Assembly (NCBI GenBank): GCA_964440655.1
Contig: CAYTTA010000052.1
Span: 1-17,985, forward strand
Direction: 5' to 3'
DNA: 17,985 nucleotides
From: CAYTTA01 sp964440655
Lineage (GTDB): Bacteria; Bacteroidota; Rhodothermia; Balneolales; Balneolaceae
The position numbers and the translations under genes are program-made. The notes below the pieces were generated by a model. That model worked only from the letters and a program-made list of their open reading frames with translations. It did no database searches and had not been told where the DNA came from. Below, one piece after another: positions 7,096 through 15,109 of the stretch; position 1 is the first letter of the stretch; each line of letters opens with the position of its first letter.

Positions 7096-7464
7096 CTATT
7101 GTTCTTCAGCGGTTTCTTCTACAAGTGTGGGGGCCTGCCCTTTTTTTCTCAGCTCATAGTGTCTGAGCATCTTCGCATCGTATTTCAATGTCAGATAACG
7201 CAGGATGCGATCATCGATCCTCATGTTGCGTTCGACAGCCTCAATGGCCGGTGCGGGCGCCCGGAAATAGAGATTTACAAAGTAACCGTTGCTCTTCCCT
7301 TCAATTTCATATGCGAGAGAGCGAAGTCCCCATTCATCTACTTCCACCAGCTCTCCGCCGTTCTCTGCGATCAGCCGGTTAACCTTTTCTACCGTCTCGG
7401 AGAACTGCTCTTCTTCAAGAACGGGGTTGATGATGTATGTGCACTCGTAAAATTGGTGTTTCAT
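7096..7464 (-). CDS. rpsF: 30S ribosomal protein S6
   Basis: The 122-residue S6 protein has the expected ferredoxin-like start (YECTYIINP, 6-14), the GLRSLAYEI strand (46-54) and the YFVNLYFRAP strand (61-70), plus a short acidic tail. It pairs with S18, encoded 10 bp downstream. It is the first gene of rpsF-rpsR-rplI, and no ssb lies between rpsF and rpsR. A 57-nt hairpin element (7502-7558) sits in its 5' leader, with a TATTTTG box (7568-7574 on minus) close to the -7 consensus just upstream. Confidence 0.97.
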   Translation of the reverse strand: MKHQFYECTYIINPVLEEEQFSETVEKVNRLIAENGGELVEVDEWGLRSLAYEIEGKSNGYFVNLYFRAPAPAIEAVERNMRIDDRILRYLTLKYDAKMLRHYELRKKGQAPTLVEETAEEQ

Positions 7465-7501
7465 ACCACTTGGGTTTCTGTGAATGTTTCAGATTGAAAC
7501 A

Positions 7502-7558
7502 GTCACCGGCTACAGAGCCCGACACAAGAGCATGTCGGGAGCGCTCGTCTCCGGCAAC
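7502..7558 (-). ncRNA. Structured rpsF leader, candidate S6:S18-binding autoregulatory element
   Basis: On the minus strand the leader can fold into one long hairpin. The outer stem is GUUGCCGG with CCGGUGAC (8 bp, two G-U pairs), then an internal loop, a short GAG/CUC stem, and a perfect 7-bp CCCGACA/TGTCGGG stem with an 8-nt loop. It lies 37 nt before the rpsF ATG. Many bacteria carry an S6:S18-binding leader at exactly this place, with a key CCG trinucleotide; CCG is present here in AGCCGGUG. The fold is seen in the sequence, but the identity is inferred from position and that motif. Confidence 0.55.
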
Positions 7559-7580
7559 AGAATTTTTCAAAATACGTTTT

Positions 7581-7597
7581 TTTCTCCTCAGGAGAAA
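7581..7597. repeat. Hairpin just downstream of nuoN stop
   Basis: TTTCTCC and GGAGAAA form a perfect 7-bp stem with a 3-nt loop, 6 bp past the nuoN stop. On the minus transcript it is followed by A residues, not U residues, so it is not a standard terminator. It may protect the nuoN mRNA 3' end or attenuate read-through into rpsF. Confidence 0.4.
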
Positions 7598-7603
7598 GAG
7601 CAA

Positions 7604-9058
7604 TCAGTAGGCGACCGCAGCTGCCGTATACCATGAAGAGATCAGTTCAATGAGGCTGCCAGTGGTAAGGATGGGTTCGATCCCGTACCAGACGGTCAGT
7701 ATGGAAAGCAGCAGAAGCGTGAACTTGAAAAGTCCACCGGGATGCACCAGTTCATACTCCTTGTGCGGTTCACGGAAGTAGAGGTAGACCATCACCCTGA
7801 GATAATACCAGGCGCTTGCCGCACTTGTCAGCACTCCGATCACCGCAAGTGGTACAAGCCCGGCACTGATGGCAGCTGAAAAGACATAGTATTTGCCGAG
7901 GAATCCTACGAATGGCGGAATTCCTGCAAGTGAGAAGAGGAAGATCGACAGAAGGACTCCCATTACCGGCTGCTTGTACCCAAGGCCGGAATAGTTGTTC
8001 ACATCGGTAAAATCCAGGTCTCTTGTCCGTTCATAGTAGGCAATCACACCGAATGCGCCGATGTTCATCAGGGTATAGGCAAACAGATAGTAGAGAACTC
8101 CGGAATAACCCGCGGCCGTACCTGCAGCCAGACCCACCAGCAGATAACCTGCGTGTGCGATACTGGAGTATGCCAGCATCCGCTTCACATTGTCCTGAAC
8201 CAGAGCGATCAGGTTTCCACCGATCATGGTCAGAATGGAGATCGCCTGAATCACCCGGCGCCACTCCACTCCGTCGCCCGCCGGCAGCATCCTGGAAAGA
8301 AGCAGGATGAAGGCGACAAATGTCGCGGACTTTGCGGCCGTTGCGAAATAGGCGGTTACCGTGGTCGGGGTGCCCTGATAGACATCGGGCGTCCACATGT
8401 GAAACGGTACGGCTGCAATCTTGAAGAAAAATCCGACAAGGATCAGGGCGACTCCACCTACAAAGAGCAGGCTCGGCTCGGCAGAGCCCATAATCTCTGC
8501 ATAACCGGTTGATCCTGTCGCACCGTAGACCAGGGCAATGCCATAGAGCAGAAAACCGGTGGAAAAAGCGCCCAGCAGAAAATATTTCAGAGCGGATTCG
8601 GCCCCCGTCTTTCTCTCCTTTACCAGACCGGCCAGGACATAGAGGCAGATCGACATGGTCTCCAGCCCCATGAAAAGCATGATCAGATCATTGGATGCAG
8701 CGAGCGCGGACATTCCGGTTGTGGCAAACAGGATCATGCCATAGACCTCTCCATAGTTGTGTCCGATCGATTGCAGATAGTCCCGGGAGATCAGGACACA
8801 GAGCAATGTGGCCGCCATGACGATGAACGTACCGAACGCCGCGGTGCCGCCATAGGCGATCATTCCGTAGAATGAGGTCCCTGCCGGACCAAAGAGATCC
8901 CTCACGGAAAAACCCAGCGCTGCAATCAGAAAGAGAACCGTGACTGAAAATATGGTGCGGATCCCGGTCTGCCATGCAGCCATCATGATCACAACCAGAC
9001 CGGCGATGGCCGTAACTGTCGCGGGTAAAAAGGTATTCAGATCGTGCAAATAGTTCAT
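7604..9058 (-). CDS. nuoN: NADH-quinone oxidoreductase subunit N
   Basis: One of three antiporter-like proton-pumping subunits in the membrane arm of respiratory complex I. The 484 residues are almost wholly hydrophobic, with about 14 membrane helices. The charged residues of the proton path are present: E133 in MGLETMS, K158 in ALKYFLLG, K213 in FFKIAAVPFHMW and K243 in AAKSATF. PDVYQGTP (224-231) is the standard NuoN signature. It is the last gene of nuoL-M-N, 38 bp after nuoM. No clear terminator separates it from rpsF. Confidence 0.97.
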   Translation of the reverse strand: MNYLHDLNTFLPATVTAIAGLVVIMMAAWQTGIRTIFSVTVLFLIAALGFSVRDLFGPAGTSFYGMIAYGGTAAFGTFIVMAATLLCVLISRDYLQSIGHNYGEVYGMILFATTGMSALAASNDLIMLFMGLETMSICLYVLAGLVKERKTGAESALKYFLLGAFSTGFLLYGIALVYGATGSTGYAEIMGSAEPSLLFVGGVALILVGFFFKIAAVPFHMWTPDVYQGTPTTVTAYFATAAKSATFVAFILLLSRMLPAGDGVEWRRVIQAISILTMIGGNLIALVQDNVKRMLAYSSIAHAGYLLVGLAAGTAAGYSGVLYYLFAYTLMNIGAFGVIAYYERTRDLDFTDVNNYSGLGYKQPVMGVLLSIFLFSLAGIPPFVGFLGKYYVFSAAISAGLVPLAVIGVLTSAASAWYYLRVMVYLYFREPHKEYELVHPGGLFKFTLLLLSILTVWYGIEPILTTGSLIELISSWYTAAAVAY

Positions 9059-9096
9059 AGGGGTATCTTCTTTCAGATCTCCGGATGTCTCCCGTC

Positions 9097-10800
9097 TCAG
9101 GGTTCTTCATTCATGCTCTGTTCCCTGACGGCAGTCAGGTTCGCGACCGGGCCGGCACCCGGATCCGTGACAGGCAGGATGGCCGGTCCGGCCGGCCGGT
9201 GATAGACAAGCTCATTCGCCCGTTCATTCAGGTCATAGAACCGGACCACCCAGGCGGGAAGCTCTTCACTATTGGCATCTTCGAGGACGGCAACACTCTT
9301 CCGCTCCGTCACCCCGATGTAGTGGTCGACCCACTTCTCGGAATAGCGGGTATAGTCTTCCGATCGGATACCGATCCAGACCATGAAGATCACGAGAGGG
9401 ATCAGGAGTCCGATCTCACGGGCACTCAGGTCCTCCAGGTTCTTGTTCTCCTCATGGGTGATCGGGCCGAACATCACCCTTTGATACATCCAGAGCATAT
9501 AGGCGGCGGCCAGAATGACGCCGATTGTTCCGAAGATGGCGAAGGCAGGTTTGCTGTATAGAACCGATGAGAAAGAGCCGTTGAGAATAAGGAACTCTCC
9601 CACAAAACCGTTGAGACCCGGCAGTCCGATCGACGCGAGTGTGGAGATCATGAAGAAGAGAGCCAAAACGGGCAGGACTTTGGCCAATCCACCGAAATCC
9701 CGGATCATCCGGGTGTGGCGCCGGTCGTAGATCATTCCGACAATCAGGAAGAGTGCACCTGTTGAAAGACCGTGGTTGATCATCTGGATGATTGATCCCT
9801 GAATGGCAATGGTGTTGAAGGCGAAGATGCCGAGCACCACAAAACCCAGGTGGCTCACCGAAGAGTAAGCCACCAGTTTTTTGAAATCTTTCTGGACCAT
9901 CGCCACGAGTGCCCCGTAGATGATTCCGATCACCGCCAGAAGTGCAAACCAGGGAGCGAACTGCATGAAGGCGTTGGGAAAAAGCGGCATGCAGACCCGG
10001 ATCAGTCCGTAGGTTCCCATCTTCAGCATGATGGCTGCAAGCACCACCGAACCGGCTGTGGGTGCTTCGGTGTGGGCATGGGGAAGCCAGGTGTGGAACG
10101 GAAACAGGGGAACCTTGATGCAGAATGCAAGGGCAAAGGCCAGAAACATGTAGACCTGCTCAACGAGCCCCGGCTGATAGGCACCGCTGGAGAGGAATCT
10201 CCAGTCGAGGGTGAAATAGAACTCCGGATGGGCCGCTCCCGCATTGTATCCGGCATAGATCAGCGCCACCAGCATGATGAGCGATCCGGTAAGGGTGTAG
10301 ATGAAAAATTTGATGGTGGCACGAATCCGGTCCGCCCCTCCCCAGATCCCGATCAGGAAGTACATCGGGATGAGCGAGAGTTCAAAGAAAACATAGAATA
10401 CAACCAGGTCCAGTGCGGCGAAAAGACCAAGGGAGGCGGTCTGGAGTATCAGGAGCATGGTGAAGTACCCTTTCAGATGCTTCTGCACATTCCAGGAGGC
10501 CAGAATGACAATCGGACCGAGAAACGTGGTAAGCATGAAGAGCAGCAGGCTCAGCCCGTCCAGCCCCACCAGGTACTTGACATCAAATCCGGGCAGGATG
10601 CTCCCCCCTTCCGTCAGGTATTGCACCGCATGAGAGTTCGCAACATCGAACTGGAAAAGAAGCGGAAGTGAACAGAGGAAAGTGACGACTGTCGTCACAA
10701 GGGCGACCATCCGCACGGCCTGGTCACTCCGGACCAGCAGCAGGAGGGCGGTTCCCAGTAGCGGGAGATAGATCGTCAGATTGAGCAGGAATTCCATCAC
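9097..10800 (-). CDS. nuoM: NADH-quinone oxidoreductase subunit M with a long hydrophilic C-terminal tail
   Basis: Antiporter-like membrane subunit of complex I, 567 residues. Key residues are in place: E140 in YVFFELSLIP, K229 in CIKVPLFPFHTWLP, K260 in IMLKMGTYG and E402 in FVGEFLILNG. NuoM is usually about 490-510 residues. Here, after the last membrane helix (about 464-478), some 85 mostly hydrophilic residues follow, including a proline- and glycine-rich part (near 535-552). The tail is in frame and intact. The gene begins 9 bp after nuoL, so the two are co-transcribed. A second ATG directly follows the first and could also be the start. Confidence 0.97.
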   Translation of the reverse strand: MMEFLLNLTIYLPLLGTALLLLVRSDQAVRMVALVTTVVTFLCSLPLLFQFDVANSHAVQYLTEGGSILPGFDVKYLVGLDGLSLLLFMLTTFLGPIVILASWNVQKHLKGYFTMLLILQTASLGLFAALDLVVFYVFFELSLIPMYFLIGIWGGADRIRATIKFFIYTLTGSLIMLVALIYAGYNAGAAHPEFYFTLDWRFLSSGAYQPGLVEQVYMFLAFALAFCIKVPLFPFHTWLPHAHTEAPTAGSVVLAAIMLKMGTYGLIRVCMPLFPNAFMQFAPWFALLAVIGIIYGALVAMVQKDFKKLVAYSSVSHLGFVVLGIFAFNTIAIQGSIIQMINHGLSTGALFLIVGMIYDRRHTRMIRDFGGLAKVLPVLALFFMISTLASIGLPGLNGFVGEFLILNGSFSSVLYSKPAFAIFGTIGVILAAAYMLWMYQRVMFGPITHEENKNLEDLSAREIGLLIPLVIFMVWIGIRSEDYTRYSEKWVDHYIGVTERKSVAVLEDANSEELPAWVVRFYDLNERANELVYHRPAGPAILPVTDPGAGPVANLTAVREQSMNEEP

Positions 10801-10809
10801 TGAGTGTCG

Positions 10810-12831
10810 TTAAAAGATCATCATGGTTAGGACGAGGATCACCCCGAGTATCAGGAAAAGAGCGTAGTTGCTCACCACACCGGACTGAAAGTATCGGAAC
10901 AGGCTGCCGAACAGGCGGACTGTCCCCCCTATTCCGTTCACCAGTCCATCGAGCACTTTCATGTCGAAGACGGCCAGTACACGGTCAGATATCCGCACAA
11001 CCGGTCGCACGATAACTCCTTCATAAATTTCGTCAAAGCGATACTTGTCGCTCCACACCTGGTAGAGGGTGCCGAACCGTTCCGCCACTCTTCTGTCGGA
11101 CTCCTCCTGCTGATCGTCGCCATACATTTTCCAGGCCTGCAGGACCGCCACCACCGCTATGGCGATTGCAAGAAACATGAGCGCCCATTCGAGCCCCGCA
11201 CCCATGACAATGGGAAGGTCGGCGGCGATCGTGCTGAGCCATCCATGCAGCAGGTTCACATCGGCAGACTGCCCTGTAAAGGTCTCCACAATGAAATTCG
11301 GAAAACCGATAAAACCGCCGATCACCGACGCGACCCCCAGCACCCAGAGCGGAATGGTCATCGTGGCAGGGCTCTCATGGAGATACTTCTCCGATCCGGC
11401 AGCTCCGGCCACTTTCTGCGGCAGCTTGAAGGTGCCGTGGAAGGTGGTCAGGGTGAGACGGAACATGTAGAATGCCGTCAGAAAAGCAGTGAGGGATCCC
11501 ACACCCCAGAGGATGTAGTAGAGTGCTCCGGCATAGTCGCCGAAGCCCGCACTGAAGGCGTGCATCAGAATTTCATCCTTGGAGAAGAACCCGGCGAGGG
11601 GCGGAATGCCCGCAATGGCAATGGTGGCCAGAAGAAACGTACGGTAGGTGGAGGGCATATAGTGGCGCAGACCTCCCATAAACCGGATATCCTGAGGGTC
11701 GAACTCTGCCTCTTTGCCTTCCGAACGGAGCCCTTCCCCCACATGCTCCATGGCGTGGATGACCGATCCCGATCCAAGGAAGAGGCATGCTTTGAAAAAG
11801 GCGTGGGTGACTACATGGAAGATGGCGGCAGTGAAACCCCCAGCTCCCAGAGCCAGAAACATGAATCCGAGCTGGGAGACCGTCGAGTAGGCAAGCACCC
11901 GCTTGATGTCATTCTGGGTGATGGCGATGGTCGCCGCAACAATGGCGGTCAGCGCACCGATCACTGCAACAATGAGCATCAGCTCGGGAGAGAGGACGTA
12001 CATCGCAGAGAGCCGGGTAATGAGATAGATCCCGGAGGTAACCATGGTGGCGGCGTGAATCAGGGCGGATACCGAGGTCGGACCGGCCATGGCATCGGGC
12101 AGCCAGACAAAGAGCGGAATCTGGGCGCTCTTCCCGGTGGCTCCGATAAACATCAGCAGGCCGACCCAGAACAGCTCCTGCCCGGAGAAAGCGCCGAGTC
12201 CGTTCAGGATCACATCAAAATCGAGGCTGCCGACTGTCCGGAAAACAAGGAACATGGCGATGAGGAACGCAAAATCCCCCACCCTGTTGTAGAGAAATGC
12301 CTTTTTGGCCGCATCGGCCTTCTCCATGTCGCTATACCAGAATCCGATGAGCAGATAGGAGCAGAGCCCCACCCCCTCCCATCCCAGGAAAAGAAGCAGG
12401 AGGTTGTTCGCCATCACCAGGTTCATCATCGCAAAGATGAAAAGATTCAGATAGGCGAAAAATTTCCAGTACCCCGGATCCTTGGCCATGTAGCCCATCG
12501 AGTAGAGGTGGATCAGCGAGCCCACTCCTGTCACAACCAGTGCCATGACCAGGGAGAGCTGATCGATGCGGTAGGCGATGTCGACCGAAAGGGAGCCGGT
12601 CTGCATCCAGGTGAAGAGCTTGATCACGACCGGTTCTGCGCCTGCAGAAAAAGAGAAAAAGAGTGAGCAGGAGAGCAGAAACGGCACGAATACAGCCAGT
12701 GTCGAGAGAGTCCCGATCAAGGTCTTGCGCTCCCGGTACCCCTGTGAAGCGAGTCCCAGCACTCCGTTCACAAAAAAACCGGCCAGAGGAAGTCCGATTA
12801 TTAGGCTGATCAACGCGGTAGATGATTCCAT
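10810..12831 (-). CDS. nuoL: NADH-quinone oxidoreductase subunit L
   Basis: The distal proton-pumping subunit of complex I, 673 residues, with about 16 hydrophobic segments. The proton-path residues are conserved: E152 in LGWEGVG, K234 in GATGKSAQIP, H259 in ALIHAATM, K347 in HAFFKACLF and K418 in FFSKDEIL. The C-terminal third includes the charged stretch (about 585-605) matching the lateral helix region. The frame stays open 24 codons upstream, but that extension is proline- and arginine-rich and unlike NuoL; the chosen ATG begins MESSTALISL directly before the first helix. It probably has its own promoter (12914-12944), because a GH18 gene on the other strand separates it from nuoK. Confidence 0.97.
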   Translation of the reverse strand: MESSTALISLIIGLPLAGFFVNGVLGLASQGYRERKTLIGTLSTLAVFVPFLLSCSLFFSFSAGAEPVVIKLFTWMQTGSLSVDIAYRIDQLSLVMALVVTGVGSLIHLYSMGYMAKDPGYWKFFAYLNLFIFAMMNLVMANNLLLLFLGWEGVGLCSYLLIGFWYSDMEKADAAKKAFLYNRVGDFAFLIAMFLVFRTVGSLDFDVILNGLGAFSGQELFWVGLLMFIGATGKSAQIPLFVWLPDAMAGPTSVSALIHAATMVTSGIYLITRLSAMYVLSPELMLIVAVIGALTAIVAATIAITQNDIKRVLAYSTVSQLGFMFLALGAGGFTAAIFHVVTHAFFKACLFLGSGSVIHAMEHVGEGLRSEGKEAEFDPQDIRFMGGLRHYMPSTYRTFLLATIAIAGIPPLAGFFSKDEILMHAFSAGFGDYAGALYYILWGVGSLTAFLTAFYMFRLTLTTFHGTFKLPQKVAGAAGSEKYLHESPATMTIPLWVLGVASVIGGFIGFPNFIVETFTGQSADVNLLHGWLSTIAADLPIVMGAGLEWALMFLAIAIAVVAVLQAWKMYGDDQQEESDRRVAERFGTLYQVWSDKYRFDEIYEGVIVRPVVRISDRVLAVFDMKVLDGLVNGIGGTVRLFGSLFRYFQSGVVSNYALFLILGVILVLTMMIF

Positions 12832-12913
12832 CCGACAGTCTGGTTGTAAGTTTGGCCTCTGCGCGACACCGGGCGTTCGCGGCAGAGTGAGATGAACAGG
12901 CAAAAAACGGTCC

Positions 12914-12944
12914 GAAAGGTAGCCAAAAAATCAGAGAGGGCAAA
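12914..12944 (-). promoter_or_regulatory. Putative promoter of nuoL-nuoM-nuoN
   Basis: On the minus strand TTTG (12941-12944) is followed after exactly 19 bp by TACCTTTC (12914-12921), five of six matches to the Bacteroidota -33/-7 pattern TTTG-N19-TAnnTTTG. A transcript from here would have a leader of about 75 nt before the nuoL ATG. Confidence 0.4.
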
Positions 12945-12958
12945 GATTCAAAGTGATG

Positions 12959-12980
12959 AGAGATGGTTGCATCCATCTCT
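12959..12980. promoter_or_regulatory. Perfect palindrome in the nuoL / GH18 divergent control region
   Basis: AGAGATGG (12959-12966) and CCATCTCT (12973-12980) are exact inverted repeats around a 6-bp centre. The right arm runs into TATTTTG (12980-12986), a possible -7 box for the plus-strand GH18 gene, while the nuoL promoter candidate starts 15 bp to the left. Its placement suits an operator for a dimeric regulator of GH18, nuoL or both. No regulator gene is nearby. Confidence 0.45.
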
Positions 12981-13038
12981 ATTTTGCCCCACATTGGCCG
13001 GGAGGCTTCCGACTTAAATCATAACAGCATCCGCACTT

Positions 13039-14259
13039 ATGTCCCTTCCACGAACCTCTCTCATCTCCTGCTTCCTTTTACCGCTCCTTTTCTCCTCCGG
13101 TTGTACCCGGGATTCCGGTGCCGGCGCCGGGAACGGACTGAACCGGACGGACCCGCCTTCCGGAATGAAAGTGATCGGATATGTCTATGGATCGGAGAAC
13201 AGTGATATTGAGGCGATAGATCCCACCCGGCTCACTCACATCAACTACGCCTTTGCAAACATCCGGAATCACGAAGCGGTCCTGGAACAGGGTCACGACA
13301 GGGACCTCCTCGACCGTCTGGTCCGGCTGAAAGAGAAAAATCCGGCTCTTCGGATTCTTGTATCGGTTGGTGGATGGGCCTGGTCGGGAGAGTTCTCCGA
13401 TACGGCGCTGCTGCCGGAGAACCGGGATATTTTTGCAAGAAGCGTTGCAAGAATGGTGGAAGAGTACCGCCTGGACGGTATTGATCTTGATTGGGAATAT
13501 CCGGGTCAGCCGGGCGCCGGCAATGTTCATCGGCCCGAAGACAAGGAGAACTTTACCCTTCTGTTGCAGGAAGTCCGCCGGGAACTGGATGAACTGGGCC
13601 GGAAGAGAGGCCGGACAGGAAACGACAGCTATCTACTTACCATTGCCACCGGTGCCAATCAGAACTATCTGGACCGGACGGAAATGGAGAAAGCGCATCA
13701 ATTCCTGGACTTCATCAACATCATGACATACGACTTTCACGGTTCATGGACTCCGGTAACCGGCCACCACACCAACCTCTTCGCATCACGGTCGGGTCCG
13801 GCTGAAACCTCTTCGCATGCAGGGGTGGAGCGTCATATCCGGGCCGGTATCCCGGTGGAGAAACTGGTGCTGGGTGTCGCTTTTTACGGGAGGGGTTGGA
13901 CCGGGGTGGATCCCTCCGGTCAGGGACTGGGACAGGCTTATGAAGAGAATCTTCCGGCTCTCGGGTTCTCGGAACTCCGGAAGGGGTACATCAACAGGAA
14001 CGGCTATCACCGCTTCTGGGACGAAGAGGCGAAAGCCCCCTGGCTCTGGAATGAAGAGACCCGATCGTTCTATACCTATGAAGATGAGGAGTCACTCCGG
14101 CACAAGGCAGCCTATGTCCGGCAGGCTGGTTTGGGAGGAATCATGTACTGGCAGAATGATCACGACCCGGATGGCATCCTGCTGGAGGTGCTTCGCCGGG
14201 AACTCCTCGAATCTTCAGACGGGGTCCCCGGCAGGGGATTTACCAGCGCAGGAGACTGA
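13039..14259 (+). CDS. GH18-family chitinase-like lipoprotein
   Basis: Glycoside hydrolase family 18 enzyme, predicted to cleave beta-1,4-N-acetylglucosamine polymers such as chitin. The 406 residues start with a lipoprotein-type signal (hydrophobic 8-20, then SSGC with lipidated C22), so it is probably anchored in the outer membrane. The barrel shows SVGGW (109-113), the catalytic DGIDLDWE (146-153) with acid E153, MTYDFHGSW (229-237) and the closing tryptophan W371 in GGIMYWQND. All catalytic residues are intact. The -3 lipobox residue is Ser rather than Leu, so lipidation is likely but not certain. It is the only plus-strand gene within the nuo cluster, and its last 20 bp overlap the 3' end of nuoK. 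Some GH18 members are endo-N-acetylglucosaminidases or sporulation-type hydrolases, so the substrate is not settled. Confidence 0.93.
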   Translation: MSLPRTSLISCFLLPLLFSSGCTRDSGAGAGNGLNRTDPPSGMKVIGYVYGSENSDIEAIDPTRLTHINYAFANIRNHEAVLEQGHDRDLLDRLVRLKEKNPALRILVSVGGWAWSGEFSDTALLPENRDIFARSVARMVEEYRLDGIDLDWEYPGQPGAGNVHRPEDKENFTLLLQEVRRELDELGRKRGRTGNDSYLLTIATGANQNYLDRTEMEKAHQFLDFINIMTYDFHGSWTPVTGHHTNLFASRSGPAETSSHAGVERHIRAGIPVEKLVLGVAFYGRGWTGVDPSGQGLGQAYEENLPALGFSELRKGYINRNGYHRFWDEEAKAPWLWNEETRSFYTYEDEESLRHKAAYVRQAGLGGIMYWQNDHDPDGILLEVLRRELLESSDGVPGRGFTSAGD

Positions 14260-14542
14260 TGTTTGTAACGTCGATCGAGAGATTGTTCCGGTAGATCGCA
14301 ATGATAATCGCCAGACCGACCACTGCTTCGGCCGCTGCTACTGCCAGGGCGAAGAAAACAAGGATCTGCCCGGTGATATCCCCATAATGACTTGCAAAGG
14401 AGATCAGGGAGACGTTGACGGCGTTGAGCATCATCTCAACACACATGAAGATCACAATGGCATTGCGGCGGGTCAGCACCCCGATCACACCGATGGTGAA
14501 GAGTATGGCACTTAACGCGAGATACCAGTCGATTCCGATCAT
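14240..14542 (-). CDS. nuoK: NADH-quinone oxidoreductase subunit K
   Basis: Small membrane subunit of complex I, 100 residues with three helices (about 5-23, 29-50 and 59-82). The two buried glutamates essential for proton transfer are at E36 (MCVEMMLN) and E72 (AAAEAVVGL), the same positions as in E. coli. Its ATG overlaps the nuoJ stop by 4 bp, a typical coupled pair. The 3' end overlaps the convergent GH18 gene by 20 bp, and no terminator lies between the two. Confidence 0.97.
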   Translation of the reverse strand: MIGIDWYLALSAILFTIGVIGVLTRRNAIVIFMCVEMMLNAVNVSLISFASHYGDITGQILVFFALAVAAAEAVVGLAIIIAIYRNNLSIDVTNISLLRW

Positions 14543-15069
14543 CCCTGCTGATCCTCCTGCTCATTCGAATTGATTCGGTACTGGGCGAGCATCAACGCCC
14601 CGACGACAGCGGCTGTGAGAAGTACAGCTGTAAGTTCAAAAGGAAGAAGAAAGTCGGTATACATCACTTCACCGATCGCTTCCACGGTCCCTACCGTCTC
14701 CATCCGGGGTGAGATCTCCGGCAGAAAGTCGGTTACACCACCAAGGGTATAGAGAATCTGTCCGAAGATCAGCACACCCAAAAGGGTTGAGAGAAGATAC
14801 CTCATCCGGAAACCTGTGAAGATCCCCTCCTCTCCATCTACATTGAGCAGCATGATGACAAACAGGAACAGGACCATGATCGCACCGGCATAGACGATGA
14901 TCTGGATCATGGCAAGAAACTGCGCCTGAAGGAGCAGGTAGATGCCGGCCACAGACACCAGGTTAAGCACCAGAAAGAGTGCGCTGTTCACTGTATTCCT
15001 GCTCAGGACCATGGAAAGAGCCGATCCGATGGCCAGAACGGATAGAAGTACAAAGAAATAGACGACCAT
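14539..15069 (-). CDS. nuoJ: NADH-quinone oxidoreductase subunit J
   Basis: Membrane subunit of complex I, 176 residues with five predicted helices. The core around MIQIIVYAGAIMVLFLFVIM (54-73) is the standard NuoJ signature, including the third helix whose rotation and pi-bulge link quinone chemistry to pumping. It lies 40 bp after uppP and overlaps nuoK by 4 bp. The C-terminus is short and charged. nuoA to nuoI are not in the window, so the quinone-binding and peripheral subunits must be encoded elsewhere. Confidence 0.96.
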   Translation of the reverse strand: MVVYFFVLLSVLAIGSALSMVLSRNTVNSALFLVLNLVSVAGIYLLLQAQFLAMIQIIVYAGAIMVLFLFVIMLLNVDGEEGIFTGFRMRYLLSTLLGVLIFGQILYTLGGVTDFLPEISPRMETVGTVEAIGEVMYTDFLLPFELTAVLLTAAVVGALMLAQYRINSNEQEDQQG

Positions 15070-15109
15070 TTTCCACCGTTGATTTGAAAGCTCTAAAGGT
15101 AGAGAAAAT

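Noticed and set aside
7581..7597. Hairpin after nuoN as an intrinsic terminator
   Set aside because: On the minus transcript the stem is followed by A residues, not U residues, and on plus the T-run precedes the stem.
9850..10671. 273-codon open frame on plus, opposite nuoM
   Set aside because: Antisense shadow of nuoM with the same biased composition and no family resemblance.
11245..12666. Long 473-codon open frame on plus, opposite nuoL
   Set aside because: It lies wholly antisense to the certain nuoL gene and its product is a low-complexity Gly/His/Asp/Glu-rich string, as expected from codon bias of a hydrophobic gene read backwards.
15091..15104. CTCTA/TAGAG hairpin between uppP and nuoJ as a terminator
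   Set aside because: The stem is only 5 bp and lacks a proper U-run, so it is too weak to call.
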